Of a stretch of 19,247 bases of DNA, positions 1 through 8,700 are shown piece after piece. The stretch lies in NCBI GenBank assembly GCA_035526665.1, contig DATLBY010000187.1, positions 1-19,247 on the forward strand, given 5' to 3'. Both the position numbers and the translations under genes were made by a program. Position 1 is the stretch's first letter. Each line of letters opens with the position of its first letter. The notes under the pieces were generated by a model. The model did not search any database. It saw nothing but the letters and a program-made list of their open reading frames with translations, and was not told the origin of the DNA. This DNA comes from DATLBY01 sp035526665. Lineage in GTDB: Bacteria > Acidobacteriota > Terriglobia > Bryobacterales > Bryobacteraceae.

Positions 1-1334
1 ACTCCGGCCAAGGCCGAACTGTTCTGGCGCTTCTCCTTGGCACGGGTCACGATCATGCCGGCGGCGACTGTGGCATTCGTAACCGGGTCGATCAAAATGA
101 AGCTGCCGGTGGCGCGGTTTTCCTTATACGCATCGAAGAACAGCGGCTTGTGCGTCTCCAGCGCGACCGAACCGATTTCGTTGAGCTGTAGTTCCGCCGC
201 CTCGTCTTTCGCTAGCGTATGAATGTCGATGCGATTCAGTACGGCGGTGACGGTGGCTCGCACCTGTTGGGTGGTGTGTTTAAGCAGATACGGCTTATCC
301 ACCTGCATGGGATCGGCGTGCATCCACACAATCATGGATTCCAGGCGGCGCGAGACGTGCGGCATGCGGGACGGCGATACCAGCATGTCCCCACGGCTGA
401 TGTCGATCTCGTCCTCCAGGCAGACCGTGACCGACATGGGCGGGTGCGCTTCCGCAAGATCGCCATCAAAGGCGACGATGGATTTCACTTTGCTGGTTCG
501 GCCGGAAGGCAGCACCATGACCGGGTCCCCGGGGCGAATGACGCCCGAGGCCAGTTGGCCGGCGTACCCGCGAAAATCCAGCGTGGGGCGGATCACGTAC
601 TGCACCGGGAACCGCATATCCTCCCACTTCACGCCCGTACCCAGCGGTACCGTCTCCAAATAGTTGAGCAGGCTGCCACCGCTATACCAGGGCGTCCTGG
701 GACTTTGCTCCACGACATTGTCCCCGTCGAGCGCACTGATGGGAATGAAGTACAGGTTCGGGATGGCAAGATCTCTGGCGAAGTGAAGAAACTCGCTGCG
801 GATACTTTCAAAAATGTCTTGTCTGAACTCGACCAAGTCCATTTTATTTACCGCGACGACTACGTTAGGAATGCCGAGAAGCGACGCGATGAAGGCATGG
901 CGGCGCGACTGCTGGAGAACACCCTTGCGCGCGTCCACTAACACGATGGCGAGTTCGGCCGTGGATGCGCCGGTCGCCATATTGCGCGTGTACTGCTCGT
1001 GGCCCGGGGTGTCGGCGATGATGAATTTCCGCTTGGGAGTGGAAAAATAGCGATAGGCAACATCGATAGTGATGCCTTGCTCCCGCTCCGCCTTCAGACC
1101 ATCGGTCAGCAGCGAGAAATCAATGGGACCCGCGGACCGGTTGATGGACGCCTTCTTAACCGACGACAACTGATCTTCGTAGACTCCCTTGGAATCGTAG
1201 AGCAGGCGGCCGATCAACGTGGATTTGCCGTCGTCCACACTGCCGGCTGTGGTAAAGCGCAGCAGCTCTTTCTGTTCTTCCTGTTCCAGGAACGTCTGGA
1301 TATCGGCGGGGGTAGACAAACTGGCCAGGGGCAT
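1..1334 (-). CDS. cysN: Sulfate adenylyltransferase large subunit CysN (GTPase), 3' end cut off by window edge
   Basis: This is the large subunit of ATP sulfurylase. It couples GTP hydrolysis to the CysD reaction that makes adenosine 5'-phosphosulfate from sulfate and ATP in the cytoplasm. Reading the minus strand from the ATG at 1334 gives 444 open codons with no stop. The translation factor-type GTPase motifs are intact: P-loop GSVDDGKST at residues 31-39, switch region EREQGITID at 83-91, DTPGH at 108-112 and NKMD at 163-166. EF-Tu-like beta-barrel domains follow. The start overlaps the cysD stop by one base (TGATG), so the two are co-transcribed and probably translationally coupled. The visible part already covers a normal stand-alone CysN and the frame is still open at the edge. 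A CysNC fusion with an APS kinase domain is therefore possible, but it cannot be decided here. Confidence 0.96.
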   Translation of the reverse strand, partial: MPLASLSTPADIQTFLEQEEQKELLRFTTAGSVDDGKSTLIGRLLYDSKGVYEDQLSSVKKASINRSAGPIDFSLLTDGLKAEREQGITIDVAYRYFSTPKRKFIIADTPGHEQYTRNMATGASTAELAIVLVDARKGVLQQSRRHAFIASLLGIPNVVVAVNKMDLVEFRQDIFESIRSEFLHFARDLAIPNLYFIPISALDGDNVVEQSPRTPWYSGGSLLNYLETVPLGTGVKWEDMRFPVQYVIRPTLDFRGYAGQLASGVIRPGDPVMVLPSGRTSKVKSIVAFDGDLAEAHPPMSVTVCLEDEIDISRGDMLVSPSRMPHVSRRLESMIVWMHADPMQVDKPYLLKHTTQQVRATVTAVLNRIDIHTLAKDEAAELQLNEIGSVALETHKPLFFDAYKENRATGSFILIDPVTNATVAAGMIVTRAKEKRQNSSALAG

Positions 1335-2239
1335 CAGAAATAGCCCTCGCGCTTTTTCATCTCCATCGAGGCTTCCTGATCGTGGTCGATGATGCGGTTC
1401 TCGCGCTCGGAACGGCGGGTCAGGAATAGCTCTTCGATGATTTTGGGAACGGTGTCGGCCTCGGATCGCATGGCCCCGGTGCAAGGCGTGCAGCCCAGCG
1501 AACGCATGCGGCACATCACCATCTCCGGCTTTTCGCCCGGCCGCAGTGGCGGATCATGCTCGATGGGCAGCAGCGATTCCCCGCGCACGACTACTGGACG
1601 GGGCTTGGCATAATACAACGGCACGATGGGAATGTCTTCCAGGTGGATATACTGCCAGACGTCCAGCTCGGTCCAGTTGGAGAGCGGAAATACCCGGATG
1701 GTCTCACCTTTGTCGATGCGGGCGTTGTACAGGTTCCACAGCTCCGGCCGCTGATTTTTTGGGTCCCATTGCCCAAAGGCATCGCGAAAGGAGTAGATGC
1801 GCTCTTTGGCCCGGGATTTCTCTTCATCGCGGCGCGCGCCACCGAAAGCTGCATCGAAACCGCCTTCTCCCAGCGCGTCCAGCAGCGACCGCGTCTTCAG
1901 GAAGCCGCAGCACTTCTGCGTTCCGATTCGATAGGGATTCGCTCCGTTTGCGATTGCCTCCTGATTGACATGAACAATCAGTTCTGCACCGATTTCTTTC
2001 GTATAATTGTCGCGGAACTCGATCATTTCCCGAAACTTGAACGTGGTGTCCACGTGCAGAAGCGGAAAGGGGAGGGGACCGGGGTAGAAGGCTTTCTGGG
2101 CCAGCCGGAGCATCACCGACGAGTCCTTGCCAATGGAATACAGCATCACCGGTTTGGCGAATTCGGCGGCAACTTCCCGGATGATGTGAATACTTTCGGC
2201 CTCGAGGGCGCGCAGATGAGTTAAGGTCGACCGCTCCAT
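1334..2239 (-). CDS. cysD: Sulfate adenylyltransferase small subunit CysD
   Basis: This is the catalytic small subunit of ATP sulfurylase, which adenylates sulfate in assimilatory sulfate reduction together with CysN. The 301-residue product has the usual CysD length. It carries the PP-loop ATP pyrophosphatase motif SIGKDSS at residues 35-41, the LHVDTTFKF block, QKCCGFLKT, the FGGARRDEEKSRAKER segment, and a cysteine-bearing C-terminal stretch (LGCTPCTGA). The family-typical ending KKREGYF is present. The ATG at 2239 gives the expected N-terminus, although no strong Shine-Dalgarno sequence precedes it. The gene diverges from the peptidase gene at 2313, leaving 73 bases between starts, and is followed without a gap by cysN. 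I did not find a convincing promoter in that short divergent region. Confidence 0.97.
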   Translation of the reverse strand: MERSTLTHLRALEAESIHIIREVAAEFAKPVMLYSIGKDSSVMLRLAQKAFYPGPLPFPLLHVDTTFKFREMIEFRDNYTKEIGAELIVHVNQEAIANGANPYRIGTQKCCGFLKTRSLLDALGEGGFDAAFGGARRDEEKSRAKERIYSFRDAFGQWDPKNQRPELWNLYNARIDKGETIRVFPLSNWTELDVWQYIHLEDIPIVPLYYAKPRPVVVRGESLLPIEHDPPLRPGEKPEMVMCRMRSLGCTPCTGAMRSEADTVPKIIEELFLTRRSERENRIIDHDQEASMEMKKREGYF

Positions 2240-2301
2240 GCTACTTATGATGAATCACTTTCAGGATAGCACCAAAAATCGTCTACTTGCCTATCGAGAA
2301 T

Positions 2302-2307
2302 GGGGGA
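2302..2307 (+). promoter_or_regulatory. Ribosome binding site supporting the 2313 start
   Basis: The purine run GGGGGA sits five bases before the ATG at 2313 and supports this start over the upstream in-frame ATG at 2238. The upstream start would overlap the cysD start codon and put 25 polar residues ahead of the signal peptide. Confidence 0.5.
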
Positions 2308-2312
2308 TTGCG

Positions 2313-3923
2313 ATGCGTTGTATTGTTTTCATACTGTTGACTGCTCCGCTGGGAGCCCAGCTCCAGGATATTGCCGGCAATCGGATCAAGGCGCACACGA
2401 AATTCCTAGCGGCCGATCTGCTGGAGGGGCGGGGTGTCGGAACGCGCGGCGGGCAACTGGCCGAGGAGTACATCGCCACCCAGCTGGAAATCGCAGGTGC
2501 AAAGCCCGCCGGGGACAACGGAACGTACTTTCAACGGGTTCCGCTGACCGGCGTGAAGGCTTTGCCGGAATCGGAGTTGACGGTGAACGGACCCGGAAAA
2601 TCTCTCACCTTGCACTGGCTGGACGATTTCGCAGGCGGATTTCCCCGTCAAAAGACAGAAGACCAATTCGAGGGCGAGCTAGTCTTTGTGGGCCACGGGA
2701 TTTCCGCTCCCCAGGATCAGTGGGATGACTTCAAAGGCATGGATGTAAAGGGAAAAGTGCTGCTGCTCTTCACCAATGAGCCGCAGCCGGAGAATCCCGA
2801 CGTTTTTAAAGGGAAGACGCTGACTTACGTCGGGCGCTGGACTTACAAGTTTGAAGAGGCGCAACGGAGAGGCGCGATTGGGATCGTGATCATTCACACA
2901 ACGCCCACCGCTGGCTACGGCTGGGAGGTGGTGCGCAATTCCTGGAGCAAGGAGGATCCGCAGGTGATCCCGGAACCGGGACAACATCAGCTCGCCTTTA
3001 CCGGGTGGGTGACCCAGGAGGCCGGGCAAAAGCTGCTCAATTTGGTCGGAAAAAGCGTCGAAACGATGCTAAAAGCGGCCGATTCGAAGGATTTTCGTCC
3101 CATTCCTCTGGGCTTGCGAATGCGGGGAAAGATCCGCACCGCTGTACGCCGGATCGAAACACGCAACGTGGCCGCGATCATTCCGGGCAGCGATTCGAAG
3201 CTTAAGGACGAAGTTGTCGTGTTTACCGCCCATTGGGACCACTTAGGCGTCGCGATGCCGGTCAACGGTGATGCGATCTACAACGGCGCCATTGACAACG
3301 CCACAGGTTGCGGCATACTGCTGGAAACCGCTCGCGCTTGGGGCGCCCTCGAGCATAAGCCCAGGCGATCCGCGCTGTTCCTGTCTGTGACGGCGGAAGA
3401 GAGCGGACTCCGCGGATCGGAGTATTACGGAGCGCATCCGCTGGTCCCGGTGGGAAAGACGGCCGTCGATCTGAACTACGACGCCCTTTTTCCTTCCGGC
3501 GCGACGAAAGATATCGTCGTCATGGGCGCAGAGCGGACTACGCTTTGGCCCACCGTTCAGCAGGCGGCTCGACGGTTTTCCTACCAGATCCAGCCCGATC
3601 CTCACCCGGAACAGGGGAGCTTCTATCGATCGGATCATTTCAGCCTCGCGCGCGTGGGCGTGCCGGCCTTTTCCATCAAAATGGGGTCGGAGCCGCGGGC
3701 CGGCGGCAGTTCGGGCGGCGACCAGGTATTCCAGGAGTACAACACGAAGCATTACCACCAGCCATCCGATGAGTTCCACGATGACTGGGATTTTTCCGGA
3801 ATCGAACGGGCCGCTCGTTTCGGGATGCTGATCGGGATGGACGCAGCCAATCAGGACAAGTTGCCGACATGGGTTCAAGGAGACGAATTCCTTCCAGCAC
3901 GCATTGCCAGCGGAGTGCAGTGA
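2313..3923 (+). CDS. Secreted M28-family zinc metallopeptidase (aminopeptidase-like) with PA-type insert
   Basis: This is a predicted exported aminopeptidase-type enzyme with two zinc ions. I chose the ATG at 2313 because a Sec signal peptide follows at once (MRCIVFILLTAPLGAQ, cleavage near residue 16) and a purine-rich GGGGGA lies five bases upstream. The product is 536 residues. A PA-like domain occupies roughly residues 120-260, between the N-terminal part and the catalytic core. M28 metal-site blocks are visible: H307 and D309 in HWDHLG, the bridging D328 in GAIDNATG, the Glu pair E362-E363 in TAEESG, D390 in LNYDA, and a late His in the HYHQPSDE block (H480 or H482). The set looks complete, so activity is likely. 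The substrate is unknown. Members of this family in Acidobacteria are often annotated only as 'M28 family peptidase'. The next plus-strand gene starts 61 bases downstream. Confidence 0.93.
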   Translation: MRCIVFILLTAPLGAQLQDIAGNRIKAHTKFLAADLLEGRGVGTRGGQLAEEYIATQLEIAGAKPAGDNGTYFQRVPLTGVKALPESELTVNGPGKSLTLHWLDDFAGGFPRQKTEDQFEGELVFVGHGISAPQDQWDDFKGMDVKGKVLLLFTNEPQPENPDVFKGKTLTYVGRWTYKFEEAQRRGAIGIVIIHTTPTAGYGWEVVRNSWSKEDPQVIPEPGQHQLAFTGWVTQEAGQKLLNLVGKSVETMLKAADSKDFRPIPLGLRMRGKIRTAVRRIETRNVAAIIPGSDSKLKDEVVVFTAHWDHLGVAMPVNGDAIYNGAIDNATGCGILLETARAWGALEHKPRRSALFLSVTAEESGLRGSEYYGAHPLVPVGKTAVDLNYDALFPSGATKDIVVMGAERTTLWPTVQQAARRFSYQIQPDPHPEQGSFYRSDHFSLARVGVPAFSIKMGSEPRAGGSSGGDQVFQEYNTKHYHQPSDEFHDDWDFSGIERAARFGMLIGMDAANQDKLPTWVQGDEFLPARIASGVQ

Positions 3924-3972
3924 AAATGAGTTAATCCCACTAACGGAACCGGGCGGCGGCGCGTCAATTAGA

Positions 3973-3978
3973 TACAAT
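3973..3978 (+). promoter_or_regulatory. Candidate -10 box for a leaderless transcript of the 3985 gene
   Basis: TACAAT (five of six matches to TATAAT) ends six bases before the ATG at 3985, so transcription could start at or next to the start codon. No good -35 hexamer lies 16-18 bases upstream, which keeps this weak. The lack of any Shine-Dalgarno sequence fits a leaderless message. Confidence 0.3.
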
Positions 3979-3984
3979 CAATAT

Positions 3985-4857
3985 ATGCGCCGAACCTGCC
4001 GTATGCTAGCCCTTTGGACTTCGTTCGCGCTGCTTCCGGCGGACTTCCTCCGCGCCCAGGATAGTGGCACGGAGATATTCCAGAAGGCCCCGCCCGCCGT
4101 GGACGCGGCACTACGGGAACGCGTCGCCAAGTTCTTCCAGGCTCACGTTGATGGAAAGTTCCGGGCCGCCGATGAGATGGTGGCAGAAGATTCCAAAGAT
4201 GTCTTTTTTGCCATGGAAAAGACCCGGTACCTGAGCTACGAACTGGTGGGAATCAAGTACTCCGAAAATTTCACGAAGGCTACCGTAATTACCGCGCTGG
4301 AAATGAAAGCACGGAGTGCTCGGTTCGGCAATATGAATGTGAAGCCTCCGCTTACCAGCCTGTGGAAGTTCGAGAAAGGCGACTGGTATTGGTATGTGAT
4401 TCCCAGAAAAGAATGGGAAACGCCGTTCGGAGTCATGAAAAAGGGTCCAGATGGGGTAGCAGGCGCACCTGCTGCGCCACCCCCCTCGTTGCTGGATGCG
4501 TTCAAGGGTGTGAGCGTGGATCAGGTACTCCGGCAAGTGAAGGTCAGCACACAGGAGATCCGGCTGAGCAGTTCGGAACCGGGTGAGGGCGCAGTAACCG
4601 TGGAAAATAATATGCCGGGGCCGATATCGCTAAAGCTGGATCAGCCTTCGCTGAAAGGCCTGGCAGCATCGCTCGACAAGACGCAGTTGGGCAGCAAAGA
4701 GTCCGCCCGCGTCGTCATAAAGTACTCTCCTGCGACGAAAGAGGCAAAGACGGCTACCGTTTTGAACCTGGAAGTGTCCCCAACTGGACAAATTATCCCA
4801 CTTCGGATCACATTCGCCCCGCCTGTGGATGCTACAACAGTGAAACCAAAGCCTTAG
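3985..4857 (+). CDS. Secreted protein of unknown function, NTF2-like N-terminal part and Ig-like C-terminal part
   Basis: The function is not recognised. The 290-residue product from the ATG at 3985 starts with a signal peptide (about residues 1-25, ending LRAQ). Residues about 35-150 resemble an NTF2/SnoaL-like fold: a helix with KFFQAHVDGKF, then strand-rich segments ending in FEKGDWYWYV. Residues about 205-285 form a beta-rich segment with the pattern of DUF1573/ASPM-type Ig-like domains (NNMPGPISLKL, GSKESARVVIKYSP, QIIPLRITF). A Pro/Ala-rich linker joins the two parts. The motif ETPFG occurs at P147-G149, resembling the PFG motifs of the secretion operon at the other end of the window. 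No Shine-Dalgarno sequence is visible upstream, so a leaderless message is possible. An in-frame TTG at 3904 was not chosen because it lies inside the peptidase gene and would bury the signal peptide. Confidence 0.8.
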   Translation: MRRTCRMLALWTSFALLPADFLRAQDSGTEIFQKAPPAVDAALRERVAKFFQAHVDGKFRAADEMVAEDSKDVFFAMEKTRYLSYELVGIKYSENFTKATVITALEMKARSARFGNMNVKPPLTSLWKFEKGDWYWYVIPRKEWETPFGVMKKGPDGVAGAPAAPPPSLLDAFKGVSVDQVLRQVKVSTQEIRLSSSEPGEGAVTVENNMPGPISLKLDQPSLKGLAASLDKTQLGSKESARVVIKYSPATKEAKTATVLNLEVSPTGQIIPLRITFAPPVDATTVKPKP

Positions 4858-4859
4858 GT

Positions 4860-4875
4860 CGGCTGGACCCAGCCG
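4860..4875 (+). terminator. Small hairpin between two plus-strand genes, possible weak terminator
   Basis: The stem CGGCTG/CAGCCG with a GACC loop begins three bases after the stop of the preceding gene and is followed by TGCATTCTTTT. The stem is short and the T tract is interrupted, so it may only attenuate transcription into the 4907 gene. Confidence 0.35.
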
Positions 4876-4892
4876 TGCATTCTTTTGCGGCT

Positions 4893-4897
4893 GGAGG
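4893..4897 (+). promoter_or_regulatory. Ribosome binding site deciding the GTG start at 4907
   Basis: GGAGG lies nine bases before the GTG at 4907. It is the only clear Shine-Dalgarno sequence near the beginning of this reading frame and is the reason for accepting a GTG start. Confidence 0.5.
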
Positions 4898-4906
4898 TTT
4901 TGCGTA

Positions 4907-5755
4907 GTGATTCATTCCTTGGCGCGCACTTCTGATATTTCCGGATATTCTCCGTCTGGAAAAGTAGGCGTCTCCGACGCATCCGCAGGTTCCTCGTCCG
5001 ATTTCGCACTTCAGCTATCCGACTTGATCGCAAAGTCGCTCCAAGCATCCGGTAGGCCTGCCGGCGAACTGCATGTGCGGATCATCGATGACAAAGAGAG
5101 TTCTACCGGGAAAGAAATTATTATCAGCTATTCTCCTACCACGGGCCCGGCCATCCCGGATGCCGGCAATCCCTTCCTGCCACGTACCAATACCGCGCCC
5201 GATATCGCACCGCCGCGGCAGCAGCCCACTGAATGGTCCAGATATGATGGCCCCCGTGATTCCCGCGATGAGATTCCGGCGGGTGGAGGGAAAGTGACCG
5301 CCACCGGGTCGCCGGTCATCCAGTTAAACGAAAAGGCGGCGGGCAATCAATACAACTATGCGGGACGCGCGGCTCGCAACCCGTACTTCACAAGTCCGAG
5401 TAACCCGCTGCGGTCCGGGTATGTGCTGGGCTTCGAGAACTGGTTCGATGAGAATCAGGTGATGGGCGGGGTGGCTGGACCAGTCCCGATGAACAAGCGC
5501 TGGTCGGCATCGGCGGCAGGCGCCCAGGAAGCTCTCCGCCTGGTGCGGGAGTATCTGCCGGAGGCGACGCTGGGAAGCACACGATGGGGAGAAGGAGGTG
5601 GTCCGTTCGCCGCAGCCAGGCCCACGCAGGAGATTGTACTTGCGGACGGAAGGCGTTTTAACGCCGGCGCCATCCTGAACAGCTATTACACGGGCGGCGA
5701 AGGGGTGACGGCCTATTCGGACAAGATGCTCGAGGCGCTTTTGAGGTCAGGATGA
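4907..5755 (+). CDS. Hypothetical protein, 282 residues, no recognised family
   Basis: I do not recognise this protein. It starts at a GTG preceded by GGAGG and has no signal peptide or transmembrane segment, unlike nearly all its neighbours. Residues about 1-50 are Ser-rich. Residues about 60-85 contain alternating strand residues (GELHVRIIDDKE, KEIIISYSP). Residues about 86-135 are Pro/Arg-rich and probably disordered. The C-terminal half (about 150-282) looks folded, with GYVLGFENWFDENQ, a helix in AQEALRLVREYLPEA, and a closing LADGRRFNAGAILNSYY segment. The N-terminal Ser/Gly/Pro-rich part and globular tail could suit a structural or secretion-associated protein, but this is only inference. 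The reading frame is long and its codon use looks normal for the window, so I regard it as a real gene. Confidence 0.7.
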   Translation: MIHSLARTSDISGYSPSGKVGVSDASAGSSSDFALQLSDLIAKSLQASGRPAGELHVRIIDDKESSTGKEIIISYSPTTGPAIPDAGNPFLPRTNTAPDIAPPRQQPTEWSRYDGPRDSRDEIPAGGGKVTATGSPVIQLNEKAAGNQYNYAGRAARNPYFTSPSNPLRSGYVLGFENWFDENQVMGGVAGPVPMNKRWSASAAGAQEALRLVREYLPEATLGSTRWGEGGGPFAAARPTQEIVLADGRRFNAGAILNSYYTGGEGVTAYSDKMLEALLRSG

Positions 5756-5779
5756 AGGGAGCCGTTCAACGGCTCCCTT
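5755..5779. terminator. Bidirectional hairpin between convergent genes
   Basis: A perfect ten-pair stem (AAGGGAGCCG / CGGCTCCCTT, loop TTCAA) begins at the last base of the plus-strand stop codon. It lies 15 bases from the stop of the converging minus-strand gene at 5794. The symmetry lets it work in both directions. There is no long T tract on either side, so it may act by stabilising 3' ends as well as by termination. Confidence 0.7.
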
Positions 5780-5793
5780 CCTGTGATGCTGCC

Positions 5794-8700
5794 TTATTGA
5801 ACGGCCAGATTGGAGCCGTTGCTAAAGACCAGCCTTCCGTCCGGACCGGTTTCGGCAAGGACAAAGGGTAGAGTTGAACCCGAGGGAACATCATTCGGGA
5901 CGGTGAATGCGACCGTGTAAACCCCCACCACGCCGGCAACGTATTCGGCGGTGGCAGGATAGCCCGCATTATTGACCCCAACGATTATCGGAGTGAGTAC
6001 ACTTTGGCCCGGCGTAGCAGCCCTGTTGGTTGCCGTGCCACCTGTGACTTGTCCGAGACCCGTTGCATAGGCGCGCAGTTTTTCACCGCGCCGCGCAGGG
6101 TTCGAGGGCGATACAAAGCTGCCATCTTCGCGGACAATCACGGCGTACCGGCGGCCATTTTCATTGGTTTCGAAGACACCTGGCGCCAGCGGTTGAACCG
6201 TCACATTGCTGAGGGTTTGGCTGGTAGCGCCCGTACGGATCTCGATTGTGGCAGTGCCCGGTTGGACTTCGAAGGGCACCTGTACGTTGATCTCTTCCTG
6301 CCCGTTCACATTCGACACTGAATAGATAGGAGCGGAGATCCCGTTAAACAACACTTCTACTCCGGCCAACCGTGTGGGCAGCGGCCCAATGAAGTCCGGC
6401 GGAGTAACGATGCCGCTAATGCCGTTGGAAATGCCGGTTCCGAGGATGGCTGCAATGGTCCCCGGGGCGATTCCGGTCTGGAAGCCGGCCGCATTCACAA
6501 TACGCGAATTGCTGATTCTAGGGCCGGCAGGCCTGATGGTAAGGGAATTAAACGTAACCTGTTTCCCTCCACCGAGGGCGGTGACGGTAATGGGACCGGC
6601 TGTCCCACCCGCCGTTAAGGTGACCGAAGCGCGGCCGCCGGCATCCGTGGTCGCGGTCGCTGAGCTCAGTGCGCCGCTTCCGCTGCTGATCGTGAAGGTC
6701 ACGACCTGGCCTGCGACGCCGTTGCCGTTGTCGTCAACGAGCCTGACCGTCAGAGGTTGGCTGAACGCCTGATTCACCTGGGCGGATTGAGAGTCGTTGA
6801 TCGCCTCAATGCGCGCGATGTTCACACTCGCGTTCACCGTGAAGGTAGTGCTGCCGGTGCCTGCTTTTAGGCGGATCTGGACGGGGCCCGCGACAGAACC
6901 CAGCGTGAAGGAGGCCGAGACACGTCCACTCGAGTCAGCGCGTGAGACCACATTCGAAAGAGTGCCGCCGTTGGGAGTGACCACCTCCCAGGTGACTTGC
7001 GTCCCCGGCAGCGGGTTGCCGAATGCATCGGTAATCTCGGCGATGAGAGCGACGGGCAGCCGCTGGCCAGGTAGACCAGTGGGATTGCAGGCCTGAGTGA
7101 GCGACGGCGTGCAGCCATTACCCTGGATGATGCGGAGGTTCGTCGCATCGCCGGGAGCTATTCTCACAGTGATGGGATAATTGATTGCTGCGCCGACAGA
7201 AATTATCGCGGGAGAATCCCCAATCCGACCGCCGATGACAACGTCACAACTGGCGCTTCCGCCGGAATCGGTCAGAGTGAACTCATCCTTGCACGAGGCG
7301 GCTGCTTTCTGCGTACGATCCGGGTCCACGATGTGAATGCCCACGTTCGGGATGGGTTGGCCGTTCGAGGCGAAGACCTGAGCTTGCAGCCCGGCCGGGA
7401 TTACTTCGCCGGCTTTGCCGGATAGCACGCGGCTGGCGGGCCGGAGCAGGAGGACAGTGAGAGCTCCTGGTTGACCACTTGCTTGGTTGGCCAGAGTGGT
7501 GATATAGAAATTGACGCTGTCTGTTCCGGTGGAAGCGTTCACGATTGCCTGAGTGAACGATTGGCCCTGCTGCACAAGAGTGGTGGTGAAGTCGGCTACC
7601 GCCTGACCGTTGGAATCGGTGACGCTGGTGAAATTATGCAAAGTTCCGGCCCCCTGTGTAAGGCTCCAGGTAATCGGCACGTTTGGCACCGGCACCCCGT
7701 TCGCATCCCTGACAACAATGACCATCGACTCCTGATTGAAGGTAGAGAAGCTGACCGGGAGCACCTGGCCCTGGCCGGATAGAATCTGAATTCCGGCGAC
7801 GCTCGAGCTGGGCGTTCCTCCGCCCGTAGTAGCCGTTCCGATACTGATCTGGAACGGAGTCGAAAGGCCGGTGCCGGTGAGCGCCGCAACTATACTGATG
7901 GTCCCCGACGTCATCGAGGTTGGAATTACCAGGCTGGTGCTGGCATATCCTGCGGCGTTGGTGGTGGCGGTGGTGCTGGAGAGGGACACGCCGGAGGTAG
8001 TCGAGAAGGTCACAGGAGCATTGGATACGGGACGGCCCTGCGCATCCAGTGCGCGGATCACAAGTGGGAGCGAAGTACCGCCGCTGGCGACGGACTGGCT
8101 GGCATTGTATTGGATGTAACTGACGGCTGCGCCAGTCGCGGCCGGGCCGGCGTAGCTGATGTTTCCGCTGGCGCCCGGCAGGCCGGTCGAGCTGAGCTGA
8201 TTCGCATACGCATCAAACCGATAAATGGTGGAGGACGTTCTGATATAGATGTAGCGCGCCTGTGGCAGCTCTTCGGAGATTGCCAGATCGCGCGCATTGG
8301 AGATCGTTGTGCCGGCGAACGATGCCTCGAAGAGGCCGACTCCCTGGCCGGCAGTAATCGTTGGATCCAGGAAAATCTGATAGATTCTGCCAGCCTGCGA
8401 AGAAATGGCCAGGGCGCGGCCGTTGTCGATGGCAATCACTTTATCGAAAATGATGCCTTGCGACGGCACGGTCGCTACAACTCGCCTTACCAGATCGATA
8501 ACCTGAATTGAGCTGCTGCCGCTCAGCGTTTGATTCACACTTAGACCAAAACGCCCATCCGGCGTAAAGGTCAGCGGGCCGGACAGAGCACTTACTGCGA
8601 TAGAACCACGCTGTGCCAAAGTGCGTCCGTCCAGCTCGTAAATTGCATTCTGGCCGCTCACATAAATGAGCCCGTTGGGCGCGGCCGCCACGCCTGAAGT

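Noticed and set aside
219..941. Plus-strand open frame of 240 codons opposite cysN
   Set aside because: The minus strand encodes an unmistakable CysN with all GTPase motifs in this interval. The plus frame is a shadow.
2238..2312. Upstream in-frame ATG at 2238 for the M28 peptidase
   Set aside because: It overlaps the start codon of the divergent cysD gene and would place 25 polar residues before an otherwise perfect signal peptide. The ATG at 2313 has a purine-rich site in front.
2240..2312. Possible promoters in the cysD/peptidase divergent gap
   Set aside because: A TATCCT with TG extension exists on the minus strand, but no -35 lies at a proper distance. Nothing better than chance was found on the plus strand.
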